NCBI GenBank assembly: GCA_037953745.1 | Contig: JBAKBP010007174.1 | Coordinates: 1-64,000 of the forward strand | Reading direction: 5' to 3' | DNA length: 64,000 bases | From: Lithodes maja | Taxonomy: Eukaryota > Arthropoda > Malacostraca > Decapoda > Lithodidae | Shown: piece by piece, positions 32,091-43,660 of the stretch | Layout of the letters: each line of letters begins with the position of its first letter | Position numbering within the stretch: the stretch's first letter is position 1 | Translations under genes and position numbers: made by a program | Notes under the pieces: generated by a model | Seen by the model: the letters and a program-made list of their open reading frames with translations, nothing else | Databases searched by the model: none | What the model was told of the DNA's origin: nothing

Positions 32091-32455
32091 CAGTATATAT
32101 AAATATATATATATATATACGGTAAATATATAGCCTAGAGGCCTATTAAAGGTAAACAAAATCATCTTGGGTATATTGATGATGATTTACTTTGAATTAT
32201 TTGGCTAATTGGCATGCCTTTTTATCCAGATATAAAATGGGTTTATCACTACTAATACATCATTTAGAGATAACAATATGAACACTTTATTACCGTACCT
32301 CTTTCTAGCCCATAGCAGTATTGGACTCTTACATATTTTCCCATCTTCTATAGTTAGTACGAATATAGTGAAAATGGGGTCAATACTCAGCCATATACTT
32401 TTTTTATCAGATCACTTCAATTTCCTCTTCCACGCTAGCCTCTTCACAGTCCAAC

Positions 32456-32460
<5 letters not shown>
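31199..32460. other. AT-rich DNA without genes; (TA)n tracts
   Basis: No coding sequence or recognisable repeat family. (TA)n microsatellites lie at about 32049-32085 and 32093-32120. Confidence 0.6.
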
Positions 32461-32486
<26 letters not shown>

Positions 32487-32658
32487 AATATTTAATCAGA
32501 CAGAATCAGATATTAATTAGTATTTGACCTGGCGGTAATAATATAATTAGCACTGCTAGAGCTTCTGATTCAGAGAGAGAGTGCGTGAGTGAGTGTGTGA
32601 GTGAGAATGAGTGAGAGAATGTGAGAGTGAAAGTGAGATATAGATAGATGGAGAAAGA

Positions 32659-32700
<42 letters not shown>

Positions 32701-32710
32701 AAACACACAG
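32461..32710. repeat. (TC)n, GAGTGA-rich and (GT)n simple repeats
   Basis: (TC)n at about 32461-32486, a GAGTGAGTGTG-rich tract at 32573-32640, and (GT)n at 32661-32699. Confidence 0.85.
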
Positions 32711-32732
32711 GGTGATGTGATGCGTCAAGTGC

Positions 32733-32755
32733 AGTGATTTAGAGTCTAAATCACT
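32733..32755. repeat. Perfect 23-base palindrome
   Basis: agtgatttaga-g-tctaaatcact: 11-base arms around one base. It lies 15 bases from the larger palindrome. Confidence 0.9.
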
Positions 32756-32770
32756 CCACTCTCACTGCAC

Positions 32771-32841
32771 TCACCAAGGAGGCTAGCCAGCGGCAATGGT
32801 CTAAATTTTAGACCATTGCCGCTGGCTAGCCTCCTTGGTGA
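32771..32841. repeat. Perfect 71-base palindrome
   Basis: Arms of 35 bases (tcaccaaggaggctagccag then cggcaatggtctaaa) pair perfectly around a single central base. It could extrude a near-loopless hairpin. It ends 20 bases before the left TIR of the GAGTCA-rich element. Confidence 0.95.
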
Positions 32842-33387
32842 AAAGGGAAGCCAATTGCGTAAAGGGCCCTTCACACAGTCAGGAATGCGAGCTAGAGTCA
32901 CTGGGAGTGATGAGTCATGGCGGTTCCTGTAAAACTGACCGCGAGTGTCCGAAATTACAAGTGCCACCACGACAGAGTAGGAGTCAGCTGGAGTGTACTT
33001 GCGAGTCACAAGGAGTCCCTGTGAGTTACCAGGAGTCAACAGGATAAAACTGCGAATGAAGTGCGACTTATTGAAAATTTGAAAATTAACGGTCGTTTTC
33101 GGATTAGTGCTAGATACGAGTCGATGCGAGCAATACACGGGTCAGTGGGAGTCAATAGGAGTTATATACGAGTCACTGGGAGTCACCGAGAATCAGTGCG
33201 AGGTGTAAGGATGGAGATGTGAGTATGCCATGGATGGCCTCCCAGATCTACTGTATTATTTTACTATATTTCTGGCACGTTTGGGACAATAGTCTATTAT
33301 TTCCAACTGATGGTAAGGTGCCATGTCTTTATCTTGATTACTCGGCTATTACAAAGGAGAATAAGCAACAACAGTCACAACAATTTG

Positions 33388-33627
33388 TGGTAGTGGTAGA
33401 TTAAGTGGTAGTGGTAGATAATGTGGTAGTGGTGGATAAAGTGGTAGTAGTAGATAAAGGGGTAGTGGTGGATAAAGTGGTAGTGGTGGATACAGTGGTA
33501 GTTGTGGATAAAGTGACAGTGATAGATAAAATGGCAGTGGTGGATAAAATGGTAGTGGTAGATAAAGTGGTAGTGGTGGATAAAGTGGTAGTGGTGGATA
33601 CAGTGGTAGTGGTAGATAAAGTGGTAG
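33388..33627 (+). repeat. 18-bp minisatellite, left block
   Basis: About 13 units of gtggtagtggtggataaa. It is open in several frames because the unit is a multiple of three (VVVVDK on plus, TTTTLS on minus). This is not evidence of a protein. Confidence 0.92.
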
Positions 33628-34196
33628 TCAATCAATCAGTTTTTATTTCATAATATACATAAATTTACATATATTACATATGGAGGGGAATCAGTCAGAA
33701 TAGAGTAATAAAAATGTGGTATAATTATTTACAAATCGACTATAACAATAATAAAAAATAATAAAAATAATACCCGCTGTATATCCGCCGTTCATTAATA
33801 TCAAGCTCATTGGCACACTCGACCAAAAAACAATCCCCATCCCGGCGAGCCACAAAAAATCCAGTGTGAACGGAATGAATCGGGGCAAACACACGTCTGT
33901 GAGGCACCACCACAAGACTTCGACCCACCTCCAGAATGTTCAGAGCGCCAGTGCAAAGACCGCTTCTCGGTCGAGTGTACTTCTCTGGCACAAATTCATA
34001 CTGTTCTACTATTAAACAGCAGAAGTGTAAGCATTTATAAGTTACAGCAAAATAACATTATGCTATCACATGAACTTGGGCAAGTATCTTACTTACACGC
34101 ACATTGTAACATTTGACATGTATAACCATCGTATTGCGCATGGATAGATCATAATATGTTAGCCCATATCAAACAATTACAAACCTGTCTACCTGA

Positions 34197-36177
34197 TTAT
34201 AATATCACTGGGATTCTTCGTTCTTCATGGTTTTGGATCCAATTTATCCTAGAAATAATAATATCTAATTCTTCAAACGCAATGCTCACATTATAATCTT
34301 CCCTCATCAATTTGAGTACATAACTATAAAAGTAACCTGTTTTTAAAAGTGGCATACTGCTTCTTATTATGTAGTTGGGAGATTTTTCAAGTCTTTTTGC
34401 GTACCGACATTGTATCAGTGCTACTTGATGGTTCAATAATAACAGGTTACATGCATTGGCTGATTCATGGCTGTTAGCATAAACAGGTGCTCCACCCAGC
34501 ATATTTTTTCATGGCTTTACTATATGCAATATTAAAAGTTTTGAACAAACATGATTTTTTGGTTGTAGAATGGTTCCATAGAGATAATCCGAAATCAGGC
34601 TTACAATATGAATTAAACAAGAAAATAAGAGTATCTAAATCTACGTAAGTAAAATCCCTCTTGACACTTAAAACTTGCATACAAATTATTAAGTCTATAT
34701 TTTATGGACAGGAGTGAATGGAGAATGCTTGTGAATAGTTGAGTGAACACGTGGTCATTTGGAGTAAGGGGTCGGGCGCAAGTTCGACTAGATAATAGTC
34801 CATCAGGCGCCTGGCCCGGGGAGACGATTAATATGAAGGGTGTGCCTGGAAGTGTGGTGGGAGGGCTTGTGGCTTTGGCTCCGCTGCATGTCTGCCTGCC
34901 GAGATCGGAACCTCTCCGGGTGATCAGGGGCCAGGGGAGTGCTGGAGCGACCTTGGTAACCCTGGTCTCTGGGTCTTCTCCTGGGTGACCTGGATGTGTG
35001 TGAGTTTGTGTTTTTTATCAGTGTTTATTTTTTGTTTTATGTTGTTTTTGTGTTTTCCCTGTTCTTGCTCTGTCTTGAGTCGGCTACCCCCAAAATGCGG
35101 ATTGGGCCTGAGCATATAGATAGATAGATAGATAGATTTTATGTCCTCGGTATCTTCAAAATTACTGCTTACGAAGTGACCTAAATATTTAAAAGAGGTT
35201 ACTACATCCAAGGTATCGCCATTCATTGTAATAACATCAATAGGATTATTTTTTTTTTTTTTTATCAAATATAAAGCATTTTGTATTTGTCTTATTAATG
35301 AAAAGTTTATGGCTGTTTACCAATTCACAGAATTTAGTATAGAGAATATTCATATCAGTTTTTGATCCAGCGATAAGTGCAATATCGTCTGCATAAGCAA
35401 GTATATTACACCTATTAATGCCCAGTGTGCAGCCAATATCCATGTTATATAATATTTCATTGATAATTTCATTCACATATATGTTAAAAAGGAAAGGGGA
35501 TAGAATACCTCCCTGTCTAATTCCTTTCTCTAGGTAACGATAGGATCCTCTATAATCCTTCCATGATACATTAACAAGCTGATTTCGGAGATAATGCATA
35601 AGTATATAGACTATATCAGAAGGAATTCCTAGTTTCATTAGTTTTGAACCTAGAATGAAATGATCTACGCTATCAAATGCTTTTGAAAAATCTATAAAAG
35701 TTACTATTCCTGATTTACTCATCTTTGAATACCTATGCATTATCTCTTTCAGTGTGAAACAACAATCAGTAGTGGGCATACCCTTCCGGAATCCAAACTG
35801 TCTATGGTTAAGCTGTATTTTGTCTTCTAGGATATTTAAAAGAGTTATTTCAAATATTTTGAGCAAGCAAGAAGATTGCATTATGGGTCTATAATTGTCC
35901 GATTGAGTTACGTTACCTTTTTTATTTTTAATGATTGGTGTCATAGTTCCTTTTAATAATTCATGAGGCAGATAACAATGGCTGAAACAAATATTAAAGA
36001 AATACATTAACTTAATCAAGACACGTTCGGAGGCATTTTTAAGAAATAGAGCATGTATACCATCATGACCTACACCGGATTTCAATTGACTAATCATCTT
36101 TCTTAAGCTGACACTTGATACTGTTATATGCATTTTGCGACTATCATTACATGTGTTTTTAAATTCCTCAATAAAAA
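34197..36177 (-). pseudogene. LINE reverse transcriptase (truncated, interrupted)
   Basis: RT motifs: GVGHDGIHALFLKNA, DNYRPIMQSSCLLKIFE, TFIDFSKAFDSVDHFIL, KGIRQGGILSPFLFNIYVNE and the catalytic LAYADDIALIAG. The frame slips in a T/A homopolymer at 35249-35263. It continues (VVTSFKYLGHFVSSNFEDTE) to the SINE at 35136. Beyond the SINE it resumes at 34698 and gives LFNSYCKPDFGLSLWNHST and NHQVALIQCRYAKRLEKSP to a stop near 34197. Confidence 0.85.
34707..35135 (+). mobile_element. tRNA-like SINE with (TAGA)n tail
   Basis: 429 bp, bounded by the 8-bp duplication attttatg (34699-34706 and 35136-35143). Removing it rejoins the LINE coding sequence (EDIK then YRLNN). An A-box-like tggtcatttgg (34752) and B-box-like agttcgact (34785) sit about 35 bases apart. 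The 3' end is cctgagcata plus (TAGA)n, as in tRNA-derived SINEs. Confidence 0.78.
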
Positions 36178-36995
36178 TGGTAGTGGTGGATAAAGGGGTA
36201 GTAGTATATAAAGTGGTAGTGGTGGATAAAGTGGTAGTGTTAGATAAAGTGGTATTAGTGGATAAGTGGTAGTGTTGGACAAAGTGGTAATGTTGGATAA
36301 AGTGGTAGTGGTGGATAAAGTGGTAGTGGTGGATTAAGGGGTAGTTGTGGATAAAGTGACTGGTAGATAAAATGGTAGTGGTGGATAAAGTGGTAGTGGT
36401 AGAAGAGTGGTAGTGGTGGATAAAGAGGTAGTTGTGTATAAAGTGGTAGTGGTAGATAAAGTGGTAGTGGTGAATACAATGGTAGTAGTAGATAAAGTGG
36501 TAGTGGTGGATAAAGTGGTAATGGTGGATACAGTGGTAGTAGTAGGTAAAGTGGTAGTGGTGGATAAAGTGGTAGTGATGGATAAACTGGTAGTGGTGGA
36601 TAAAGTGGTAGTTGTGGATAAAGTGACAGTGGTAGATAGCATGGTAGTGGTAGATAAAGTGGTAGTGGTAGATAAAGTGGTAGTAGTAGATAAAGTGGTA
36701 CTGGTGGATGAAGTGGTAGTGGTGGATAAAGTGGTAGTGTTAGATAAAGCTGTATTAGTGGATAAGTGGTAATGGTTGATAAAGTGGTAATGGTGGATAC
36801 AGTCGTAGTGGTGGATAAAGTGGTAGTTGTGGATAAAGTGACAGTGGTAGATAAAATGGTTGTGGTGGATAAAGTGGTAGTGGTAGATAAAGTGGTAGTG
36901 GTGGATAAAGTGGCAGTTGTGTAAAAAGTTGTAATTACAGTGGTAGATAAAGTGGTAGTGGTGGATAAAGTGGTAGTGGTGAATAAAGTAGCCTA
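36178..36995 (+). repeat. 18-bp minisatellite, right block
   Basis: About 45 units of the same 18-mer, with several shortened units and point variants. Confidence 0.92.
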
Positions 36996-37375
36996 CTTAC
37001 AGCGAATAGACTATATCAAGTAACTAAATAATGTCCGCGAGTCATAAAAATTGTCCACGAATCATGTTAGAATAATTTACGAATCATCGGGAGTCAATGG
37101 GACGAGAATGGAGTCACCGCGAGTCACCAGGACTCACTGTGAGTCGATGGGAGTGGTCCGATTCGCGGACAAATTTTCAACACGATGAACAATTTTTCGG
37201 ACATGGCCAATTGGCCGCGACAGGCCGGGAAGCACTGGGAGTCTAACAAGAGTAGCTAGGAGTCACTAGAGTCACTAGGAGTCATCGATTTTCACCGCGA
37301 ATAGGCCTGCGAGTCCGAATTTTCTCCTACCCCTAGTGACTCTAGCTCGCATTGCTGACTGTGTGAAGGGCCTTT

Positions 37376-38112
37376 TAGTCTTCCTCTGCCAGTATACAGC
37401 CTCTCAATCATCAAGACTCCTACTGTGCCTCCTTGCGGTCACACATGGTAACTGAGTAGTCTTGCGACTTCAGGCTGAACCAGTAGGGGATCTCGGAGCA
37501 GCAGTGGGCCCCAGAGGTACGGCATGCAGGCCCACAGGCGTGTGGATATGCCCTAGCATCTACCAACCACTGCATCCCTCATCCTCTGCCTTGTGGTTTA
37601 ATACAGTAAGACAAAGGCTAGGGAAATACACCCTGATGGAAAAGTAGGTGTGAAGGGCACTCCTAGGCGGGCTCCGACAAACAGGAGTATCGGAATCCCC
37701 TGCAATGCTGAGCAGGTGCTGATTGTCCTGGGCCTCCCCCTTGCCATCAACTTCTCCTGCTTAGCACTAAGATAGTGCTCCAGGAGAAGCGTGTATCCTA
37801 GGGCACTCTAAACTCTTCTTTGCGCTGGTTTTTCTCTCACCCGTCACAAAATCTTCTATATCCTTAACATGACAAAAGTCCGGCGGTGATAAGGTGTTGA
37901 GTGACGGAAGTAGGAACAGGATGGTTCTGCGAGCTCTTAGCTCGACCCCTGCACATCGGCGGCACAGGGCTATTATGGTCGCTGGCGGCTGGGATGGAGT
38001 AGCAGTCACCTTTGGCAGACCCCTGTGTGTCTGAGCGGGATCTGTGCTGCTCACCCTTGTAAGGGGAAAGATCTAGAATAGGTGGTTCAAACATCGCCTA
38101 CTCCACCTTATC
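37376..38112 (+). other. Probable 5' UTR of the following LINE
   Basis: No ORF of its own. Contains ggcactcctaggcgggctcc, cctgatggaaaagtaggtgt and similar GC-richer sequence leading directly into the endonuclease ORF. Assigned by position only. Confidence 0.4.
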
Positions 38113-41036
38113 TTGGGTAGGTCACCGCTGCTACCGAGTCATCCCAACCGTGGTCGCAATCTCAAAAAGAAGCAACTATCACTGAAAATAGCTACATGGA
38201 ATGTGAGAACACTACTTGACATACAAAACCAATCAGACAGACCCCAGATAAGAACAGTTCTCGTCGCAACAAAACTCAAAAGATACAAGATTGACATCGC
38301 AGTGCTAAGTGAGACATGCCGGTTAAAGGAAGGGTCACTCTGTGAACAAGGTGGAGGGTACACATTTTTCTGGAAGGGTTACCCTCAGGGAGGCCAGCAT
38401 TTACATGGGGTTGGATTTGTCATCAACAATGAAATCCTGAAAAAACTCCCAGAGTCACCAGTTGGAATTAACGAGAGACTGATGACAATCAGAGTCTCAC
38501 TCACAAACAACAGTTATGCCACCATAATCAGTGCCTATGCGCCTAACGTAAATGCAACAGAAGAAGATAAAGACCGTTTGTACCTTGCTTTGGATGAAAC
38601 CCTATGCAGAATTCCCAGGAATGACAAAATACTATTTATAGGAGATTTTAATGCAAGAGTTGGAAAGGACAGCAACATATGGGATAACGTTATCGGAAAG
38701 CACGATGTGGGGAAGATGAACGCCAATGGACTCAGGTTGCTGACACTCTGAGCTGCACATGACCTCACCAACACCAACACCATCTTCCAACAAAAAGACA
38801 AATATAAATTATCCTGGATGCACCCATGGTCAAAACATTAGCATTTGATCGATTATATAATAGTAAGAAGAAAAGATCTACAAGATGTCCTACATACACG
38901 AGCAATGAGGAATGCAGATTGCTGGACAGCCCACCGGCTGATAAAGTCCACTCTCAAACCATCAATTCGTCCACCTGTACGGCGCCATAGGATTTTTACA
39001 GAATGAATTGTGGACAATGAAGGGTCAAGAAATACAAACATATGCTGATTCCCATGACATGCACAACTTCTATGATGCTGTGAAACGAATCTATACTCCT
39101 CAAAATTGTACATTCACATCACTGAGAACAGCTGATGGGACTACATTACTGAGAGACCAGAGACAAATAGTGCAAAGATGGGATGAACATTACAATGCCT
39201 TACTTAACCAAGCAACCCCCATAGAACACACTGTGTTGCAAGAATTTGAAGCGAACACCAGTACATGAACACAACCTCCCACCAACTTTCAGTGAATTAC
39301 TTAGGGCAGTTAAGACACTCAAAGACAACAAGTCCCCTGGCCCCAACGGCATGCCAGCAGAGGTCCTAAAACAGGGTGGCTACTTACTTCTACTCGACCT
39401 TTATCATTACATTCTAGAGGTATGGGACAGGGAGCTGGTGCCTCAACAGTGGAAAGATGCGAACATTAAACAATATACAAGAACAAGGGCGACATATCTA
39501 CTGTATATGTGGCAATAGCAGGGGTACCTCTCTACTTGCGGTTGCTGGGAAACTCCTCGCCAAACTACTGATTCAGATATCAACTACCAACATTACTGAA
39601 GAGTTATTGCCAGAATCACAGTGTGCCTTCCGCACAGATCGCGAAAAAGTGGACATGATATTCACAGCTGTCAACTACAGGAAAAATCAAGAGCGCTAAA
39701 CAAAGATCTTTTTGTGGCTTTCATTGATCTTATGAAAGCCTTCGATACTGTGAATAGAGAATCCCTGTGGTAGGTGCTACGTATCTCTGGCTGCCCACCA
39801 AAGTTTGTAAGCATAATACGACAGTTCAATGAAAGCATGAAGGCCAGAAGTTACTATGGGGGAACAGGAGTCAGAACCATTTGAAGTTGGCTCTGGGGTC
39901 AGACAAGGCTGTGTGATGGCACCAGTGTTATTTAACATGTACTTGGTATGAGACACAACACTCCTTCATCGAGCCCTCCAAGAAAGAAGTGGGATCAACA
40001 TAACTTATAGATTGGATAGCAACCTATTCAACATCAGAAGATTGCAGGCAAGAACTAAAATATCACTAGACCATGTCCTAGACCTCAATATGCAGATGAT
40101 TGTGCTCTTGTGGCAAACTCTCCAGAGGCACTGCAGGCTGCCCTAACAGCCGTTGCAGAGGCCTACGCCAGATTAACATCAGAAAGACATATATAATCTC
40201 CCAAGGTCAGCTGACAAGCCCCCTGAACCACCAATATTCAGAATAGATAAAGAGGAGCTAACAACTGTTAAATCTTTCAAGTACCTCGGCAGCTATCTCT
40301 CAAGTAACACCAGCCTAGACGAGGAGATACAACACCACCTCAAACAAGCAGCAGCATCCTTTGGCCGCCTCTGCACAACAGTCTTCAAAAACAAAGACCT
40401 TACAATATCACCAAAATTACTGTTTACAACTCAGTGTGCATACCCACCCTACTTTACGCCTGTGAAACGTGGACAATATACCGACGAAACATAAAAACTC
40501 TGGAGGCATTTCACATCAGGTGCCTTGCAAAGATCCTAGCCATTACATGGCAAGACAGAATCCCACATATCACAATATTGGAGAGAACCAAAAGCACCAG
40601 TATAGAGGCAATCATAGCTAAACAACAACTTCGCTGGGTGGGCCACGTCACCTGTATGCCAGAGGAAAGACTTTCATATAGAGTGCTGTACAGCCCACTT
40701 TACAAACCCAGGAGGGCAGCGGGTAGACCCAAGCTGCGATATAAAGACCACCTGAAGAAGACACTCAAATGGTGCAGGATAGAGCCCACGAGCCTTGAGC
40801 AATTTACATCCAATAGGGAAGACTGGAGAATACACATCCATCAAGGAGTGAACGTCTTTGAAGAGGACCGTAAACAAAACCAACATGAGAAGCGTGCTCG
40901 TGCTCATAGGCACGCCAGGCTGGAACACCCACCACCACCACCACCTGCCCAAAACTTTCAATGTGCTGACTGTGGCAGGCGATGCTCATCTAGGATTGGC
41001 CTCTACAGTCACCAGAGAACCCATAGAAGATGAAGA
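38113..41036 (+). pseudogene. LINE ORF: endonuclease, RT and C-terminal C2H2 finger
   Basis: Endonuclease (38113-38751): LKIATWNVRTLLDIQNQ, DIAVLSETCRLKEGSL, HGVGFVINNEI, IGDFNARVGKDSNIWD. A stop at 38751 is followed by DYIIVRRKDL in another frame (38850). RT pieces: VKTLKDNKSPGPNGMPAEVL (39310), ISTTNITEELLPESQCAFR (39577), FIDLMKAFDTV (39720), and YADD-like PQYADDCALVANS at about 40086. C-terminal ORF 40434-41033: TLLYACETWTIYRRNIKTLE, QQLRWVGHVTCMPEERLSYR and a zinc finger CADCGRRCSSRIGLYSHQRTH. WNVRTL/RW-GH/C2H2-ending LINE proteins are common in invertebrates (craniofacial-development-protein-2-like annotations). Several frameshifts make this a dead copy. Confidence 0.82.
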
Positions 41037-41304
41037 CAGGAGAGAACGTCATCATCGGATAACGATGAACTACCATAAGTGTGTGTATGTGTGGGTGTGT
41101 TAAATAATGTATGCATCTTGAGGGATAAATTAATCCCCTACACTCCTTGCCATTACTTGACTAGTTAGTGGCATATACTGTATATAATAAAGTGACAAGG
41201 AAGTGAAGGATAACTAAAAGACGAAGACAATACACAATAATAATGGGTAGAAGGGGACGCAAATAAATTATGTAGGTGAAAATAAAACTCAAGTGAGGAA
41301 GTGG

Positions 41305-41530
41305 GGGGGGGGGGTTCTGAACTTAATTCTCCCTCATGTTTAGCTCCTTTAGTTCTGAAATTCTAAGACGTTCGCCCACCAATTTTTAGCCCTTTCTTGT
41401 TTTTTAGGTGTCTGACGAGCAATAACGAGCCTGGCCCGGGACACATTTATACCGAAAAATTTACAAATATATCTTGAAGGGGAGTCTTGAGGGTGTTTTA
41501 TAAGCTTGTTGGAGGTTCAGGGAGCAATTT
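41305..41530 (-). repeat. Family R repeat, copy R2
   Basis: Begins with a G run, then ctccctcatgtttagctcct, tctaagacgttc, a cgagcaataacgagcc core and atcttgaaggggag. Reverse orientation relative to 42220-42510. A T22 run follows at 41528. Confidence 0.7.
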
Positions 41531-41689
41531 TTTTTTTTTTTTTTTTTTATAAATAAACTACCCTTAAAAAATACAATAGGAAGTGTGTGAGGAAAGGAAT
41601 AGAAGGAAAATGAGAGAGAGGGAACAAGGAAGGAACTGCAATGTTTATTAAGTATCTAAGTTTAACTAGAACTAGATATCTATCTCGAT

Positions 41690-41830
41690 ATAATCTAATA
41701 CATTATTTTCACTCCCAACACCAAACATCTCCCAATGAAATTAATGAAAGTATGTGATCCTCCCAGGATTCGAACCTGGGATACCGCATACAGATTTTAA
41801 ACACTCTAACCATTACACCATCAAGACAGT
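41690..41830 (-). mobile_element. tRNA-derived SINE, copy S1
   Basis: On the minus strand: A box TGGTGTAATGG (41820-41810) and B box GGTTCGAATCC (41776-41766) with a good T-stem (cccagg/cctggg). The acceptor arm does not close, so it is not a functional tRNA. The body that follows (cattaatttcattgggagat) is shared in diverged form with S2. Confidence 0.72.
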
Positions 41831-41964
41831 TATAATTATAAGAGATGAATAATGTGGGTGTATACGTATACATAATAATCAGATTCAAATATTGTTTTTC
41901 TTGTATGTATTTATTTATGTATATATTTATTATATAAATTATATATATACATTATATATTGTTT

Positions 41965-42180
41965 TTAAGTTTGCTCCCTAGACCTTCATCAAGCTGTAAA
42001 GCAAACCATCAGACCCCACTTCGAGATAAATGTGTATATTTTTCGGTAGAACATTTTCTATTTTATATTACAGGGTCGCTATTCCTCACTAGGAAAAAAT
42101 CGAAACCCAAATGGCACGAAAGGTCTTACAATTGACTTAAGAAATGGGTCAAAAGGGCTTAAGGGGAGGCAGACCATTTG
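41965..42180 (+). repeat. Family R repeat, copy R3 (diverged)
   Basis: ctccctagaccttcatcaag, cttcgagataaatgtgta, cggtagaacatttt, and atggcacgaaaggtctt; ends gggaggcagacc. Confidence 0.65.
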
Positions 42181-42219
42181 TTTGGTCTATTAATTCATTT
42201 ATTCATATATTTTTTTTAG

Positions 42220-42510
42220 TTTCCTCCCTAGATCTACATTAAGCTTAGAAAAACACTCCCTAGATCCCCCTTCAAGATAAATTTGTACATTTATCGGTAA
42301 AAAAAATCCCGGCCAAAGGCCAATTCCTCTTAAAATTGACGGCTCGCTATCGCTCGCCAGGAAATAATCGGCACCTAAATGGCACAAAAGGTCATAAAAT
42401 TGACAACAAAATGGGACGAAAGGTGTTAAAATTGCCAAACTAATGGGCCAAGCATCTTATAATCTCAAAACTAGTGGGGCTAAACATTAGGGAGAAGGGG
42501 GTCCAGAAAA
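42220..42510 (+). repeat. Family R repeat, copy R4 (best preserved)
   Basis: Reference copy: ctccctagatctacattaag, ctagatcccccttcaagata, cccggccaaaggcc (palindromic), ggctcgctatcgctcgccag, atggcacaaaaggtc, aaactaatgg, and gggagaagggggtcc at the end. Confidence 0.75.
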
Positions 42511-42514
42511 ACGG

Positions 42515-42605
42515 TCTGCCTCCCCTTAAAATAACCAAACTAATGGTGCGAACGTTTTAAAGCTAATGAGGCTAAGTATGAAGGACAAGTGGGTACAGAT
42601 AACAA
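42515..42605 (+). repeat. Family R repeat, copy R5 (3' part)
   Basis: aaccaaactaatggtgcgaa and gctaagtatgaaggacaa match the last third of R4. Confidence 0.55.
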
Positions 42606-42734
42606 ACTTAAATATAATCTCCAAGGGTAAAAACAAAACGAAAATAATAACAAAATATGAAATACAAAAATAGTTTGGATTTGGGGAAGAACCTACTATA
42701 AATATACATGTATGTGTAGATTGTCAATATCTAT

Positions 42735-43067
42735 CTATTTCAGATACACACAAGTTAAAATAGCTGAATTATCAGGCTCATTGGCGTCACCTGCTTGAAA
42801 AGCTGATTGGATCTTCTTCCTTTTCTTCTTCTCTTCCGTGTCGTTATTATAGTGTAAACAAACATCTGCGATACCACACTCTCGTGGATAGGTCAGTTCT
42901 TTTTCTGCATCATAACCCTTCAGTTCAATAATCAAGCACTGCAAAAGATCGAACAAGGTCCTGAAGTTGTGTTGGACACCAACAAATATTCCCATCTCGC
43001 CAACAATAAACATGCGGGCCTTGTGTGTGTTTATCCTGGTGACGGGCCTCTCAACTCTGGTAGCCAT
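42735..43067 (-). CDS. Possible first coding exon of an unrecognised protein
   Basis: An open frame of 110 codons starting at ATG 43067 in a good context (A at -3, G at +4). The first 75 residues look like an ordinary folded protein (HKARMFIVGEMGIFVGVQHN, FRTLFDLLQCLIIELKGYDA, RECGIADVCLHYNND), followed by a basic stretch EEKKKRKK. A possible donor, CAG/GTGACG, occurs after FQA near 42797; otherwise the frame runs to TAG at 42735. It matches no transposon protein that I recognise, and there is no repeat at its edges. I do not recognise the family. It might be a 5' exon of a host gene transcribed leftwards, or a chance ORF. Confidence 0.45.
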   Translation of the reverse strand: MATRVERPVTRINTHKARMFIVGEMGIFVGVQHNFRTLFDLLQCLIIELKGYDAEKELTYPRECGIADVCLHYNNDTEEKKKRKKIQSAFQAGDANEPDNSAILTCVYLK

Positions 43068-43504
43068 GATGACCAGTTACCAGTAATCTCCACATAAAAT
43101 AAGTTACATAATCTATTTGTAAGTTGTTAGCACACATTAATAAAAGTTCTTCAGCACCATATCTCTAAAACCAACCAGATCACAATGGACATTGTAGATT
43201 GAATAAGTTTTGTTCCTGAAGTTCACCTATAATAATGCAAGTGCACATGAATGAAAACAAATCGTCACGAAGAAATACTTTTAAATATATAATAATTCCA
43301 AAACAGTTCAGTAAGATTTCAGTCCAGCCTCAAGTTAAGATTTATTCAACATTTCTGCCCAAATTCCATACACGACTTCTCGTCGAGCATTTGCAAACAT
43401 TGTGATGCATTTATTCATAGGCACACATCAAGATTTAGGGAAGACTGAGGAGATTTTCTATATGTCTTATTCAAGGTCTGAACAAGGATAAAACGAAAAG
43501 ACAG

Positions 43505-43660
43505 ATACTCTATATTTATTATTATGTTCTCTCCACTAACCAACTTTACTCCTAAACTCGATTAATGAAATTAACAAACACATGTGGCAGTCCGGGGATT
43601 CGAACCTAGGATGCTCAAACCGAAAATCAACACACTTATGCATTGCACCACGAAGACAGT
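43505..43660 (-). mobile_element. tRNA-derived SINE, copy S2
   Basis: On the minus strand: A box TGGTGCAATGC (43650-43640), B box GGTTCGAATCC (43606-43596), then a body ending agtttaggagtaaagttggt and gagagaacataataat. Same family as S1. Confidence 0.72.

Larger units (their letters stand above)
33628..36177 (-). mobile_element. 5'-truncated LINE inserted in the minisatellite
   Basis: A minus-strand LINE replaces the array between 33627 and 36178. The RT region is at 36133-35246, the post-RT region at 35240-34197 with a SINE inserted, and the 3' UTR runs to a tgattgattgac end at 33628. The endonuclease is missing (5' truncation). Clade unresolved among Jockey/I/RTE-like LINEs. Confidence 0.8.
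32862..37375. mobile_element. TIR DNA element with GAGTCA-rich subtermini
   Basis: Terminal inverted repeats of about 46 bp (left aagggcccttcacacagtca..., right its complement ending gtgtgaagggccttt; about 43 of 46 match). A TA dinucleotide lies on both sides (32860-32861, 37376-37377), suggesting a TA target. About 300 bp inside each end is dense in GAGTCA/GGGAGT words. The middle is an 18-bp minisatellite broken by a LINE. No transposase is present, so it is non-autonomous. Superfamily unresolved. Confidence 0.72.

Noticed and set aside
32278..32520. 80-codon ORF ending in Ser/Leu repeats
   Set aside because: Driven by the (TC)n repeat and AT-rich sequence; no family resemblance.
33405..33653. 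Open frames of VVVVDK or TTTTLS repeats (also 36334-36772)
   Set aside because: The 18-bp repeat unit is divisible by three, so all frames stay open; no start, domain or conservation supports a protein.
41750..41830. A tRNA gene
   Set aside because: The B box and T arm are good but the acceptor stem does not pair, and the following body is shared with another copy: a SINE head.
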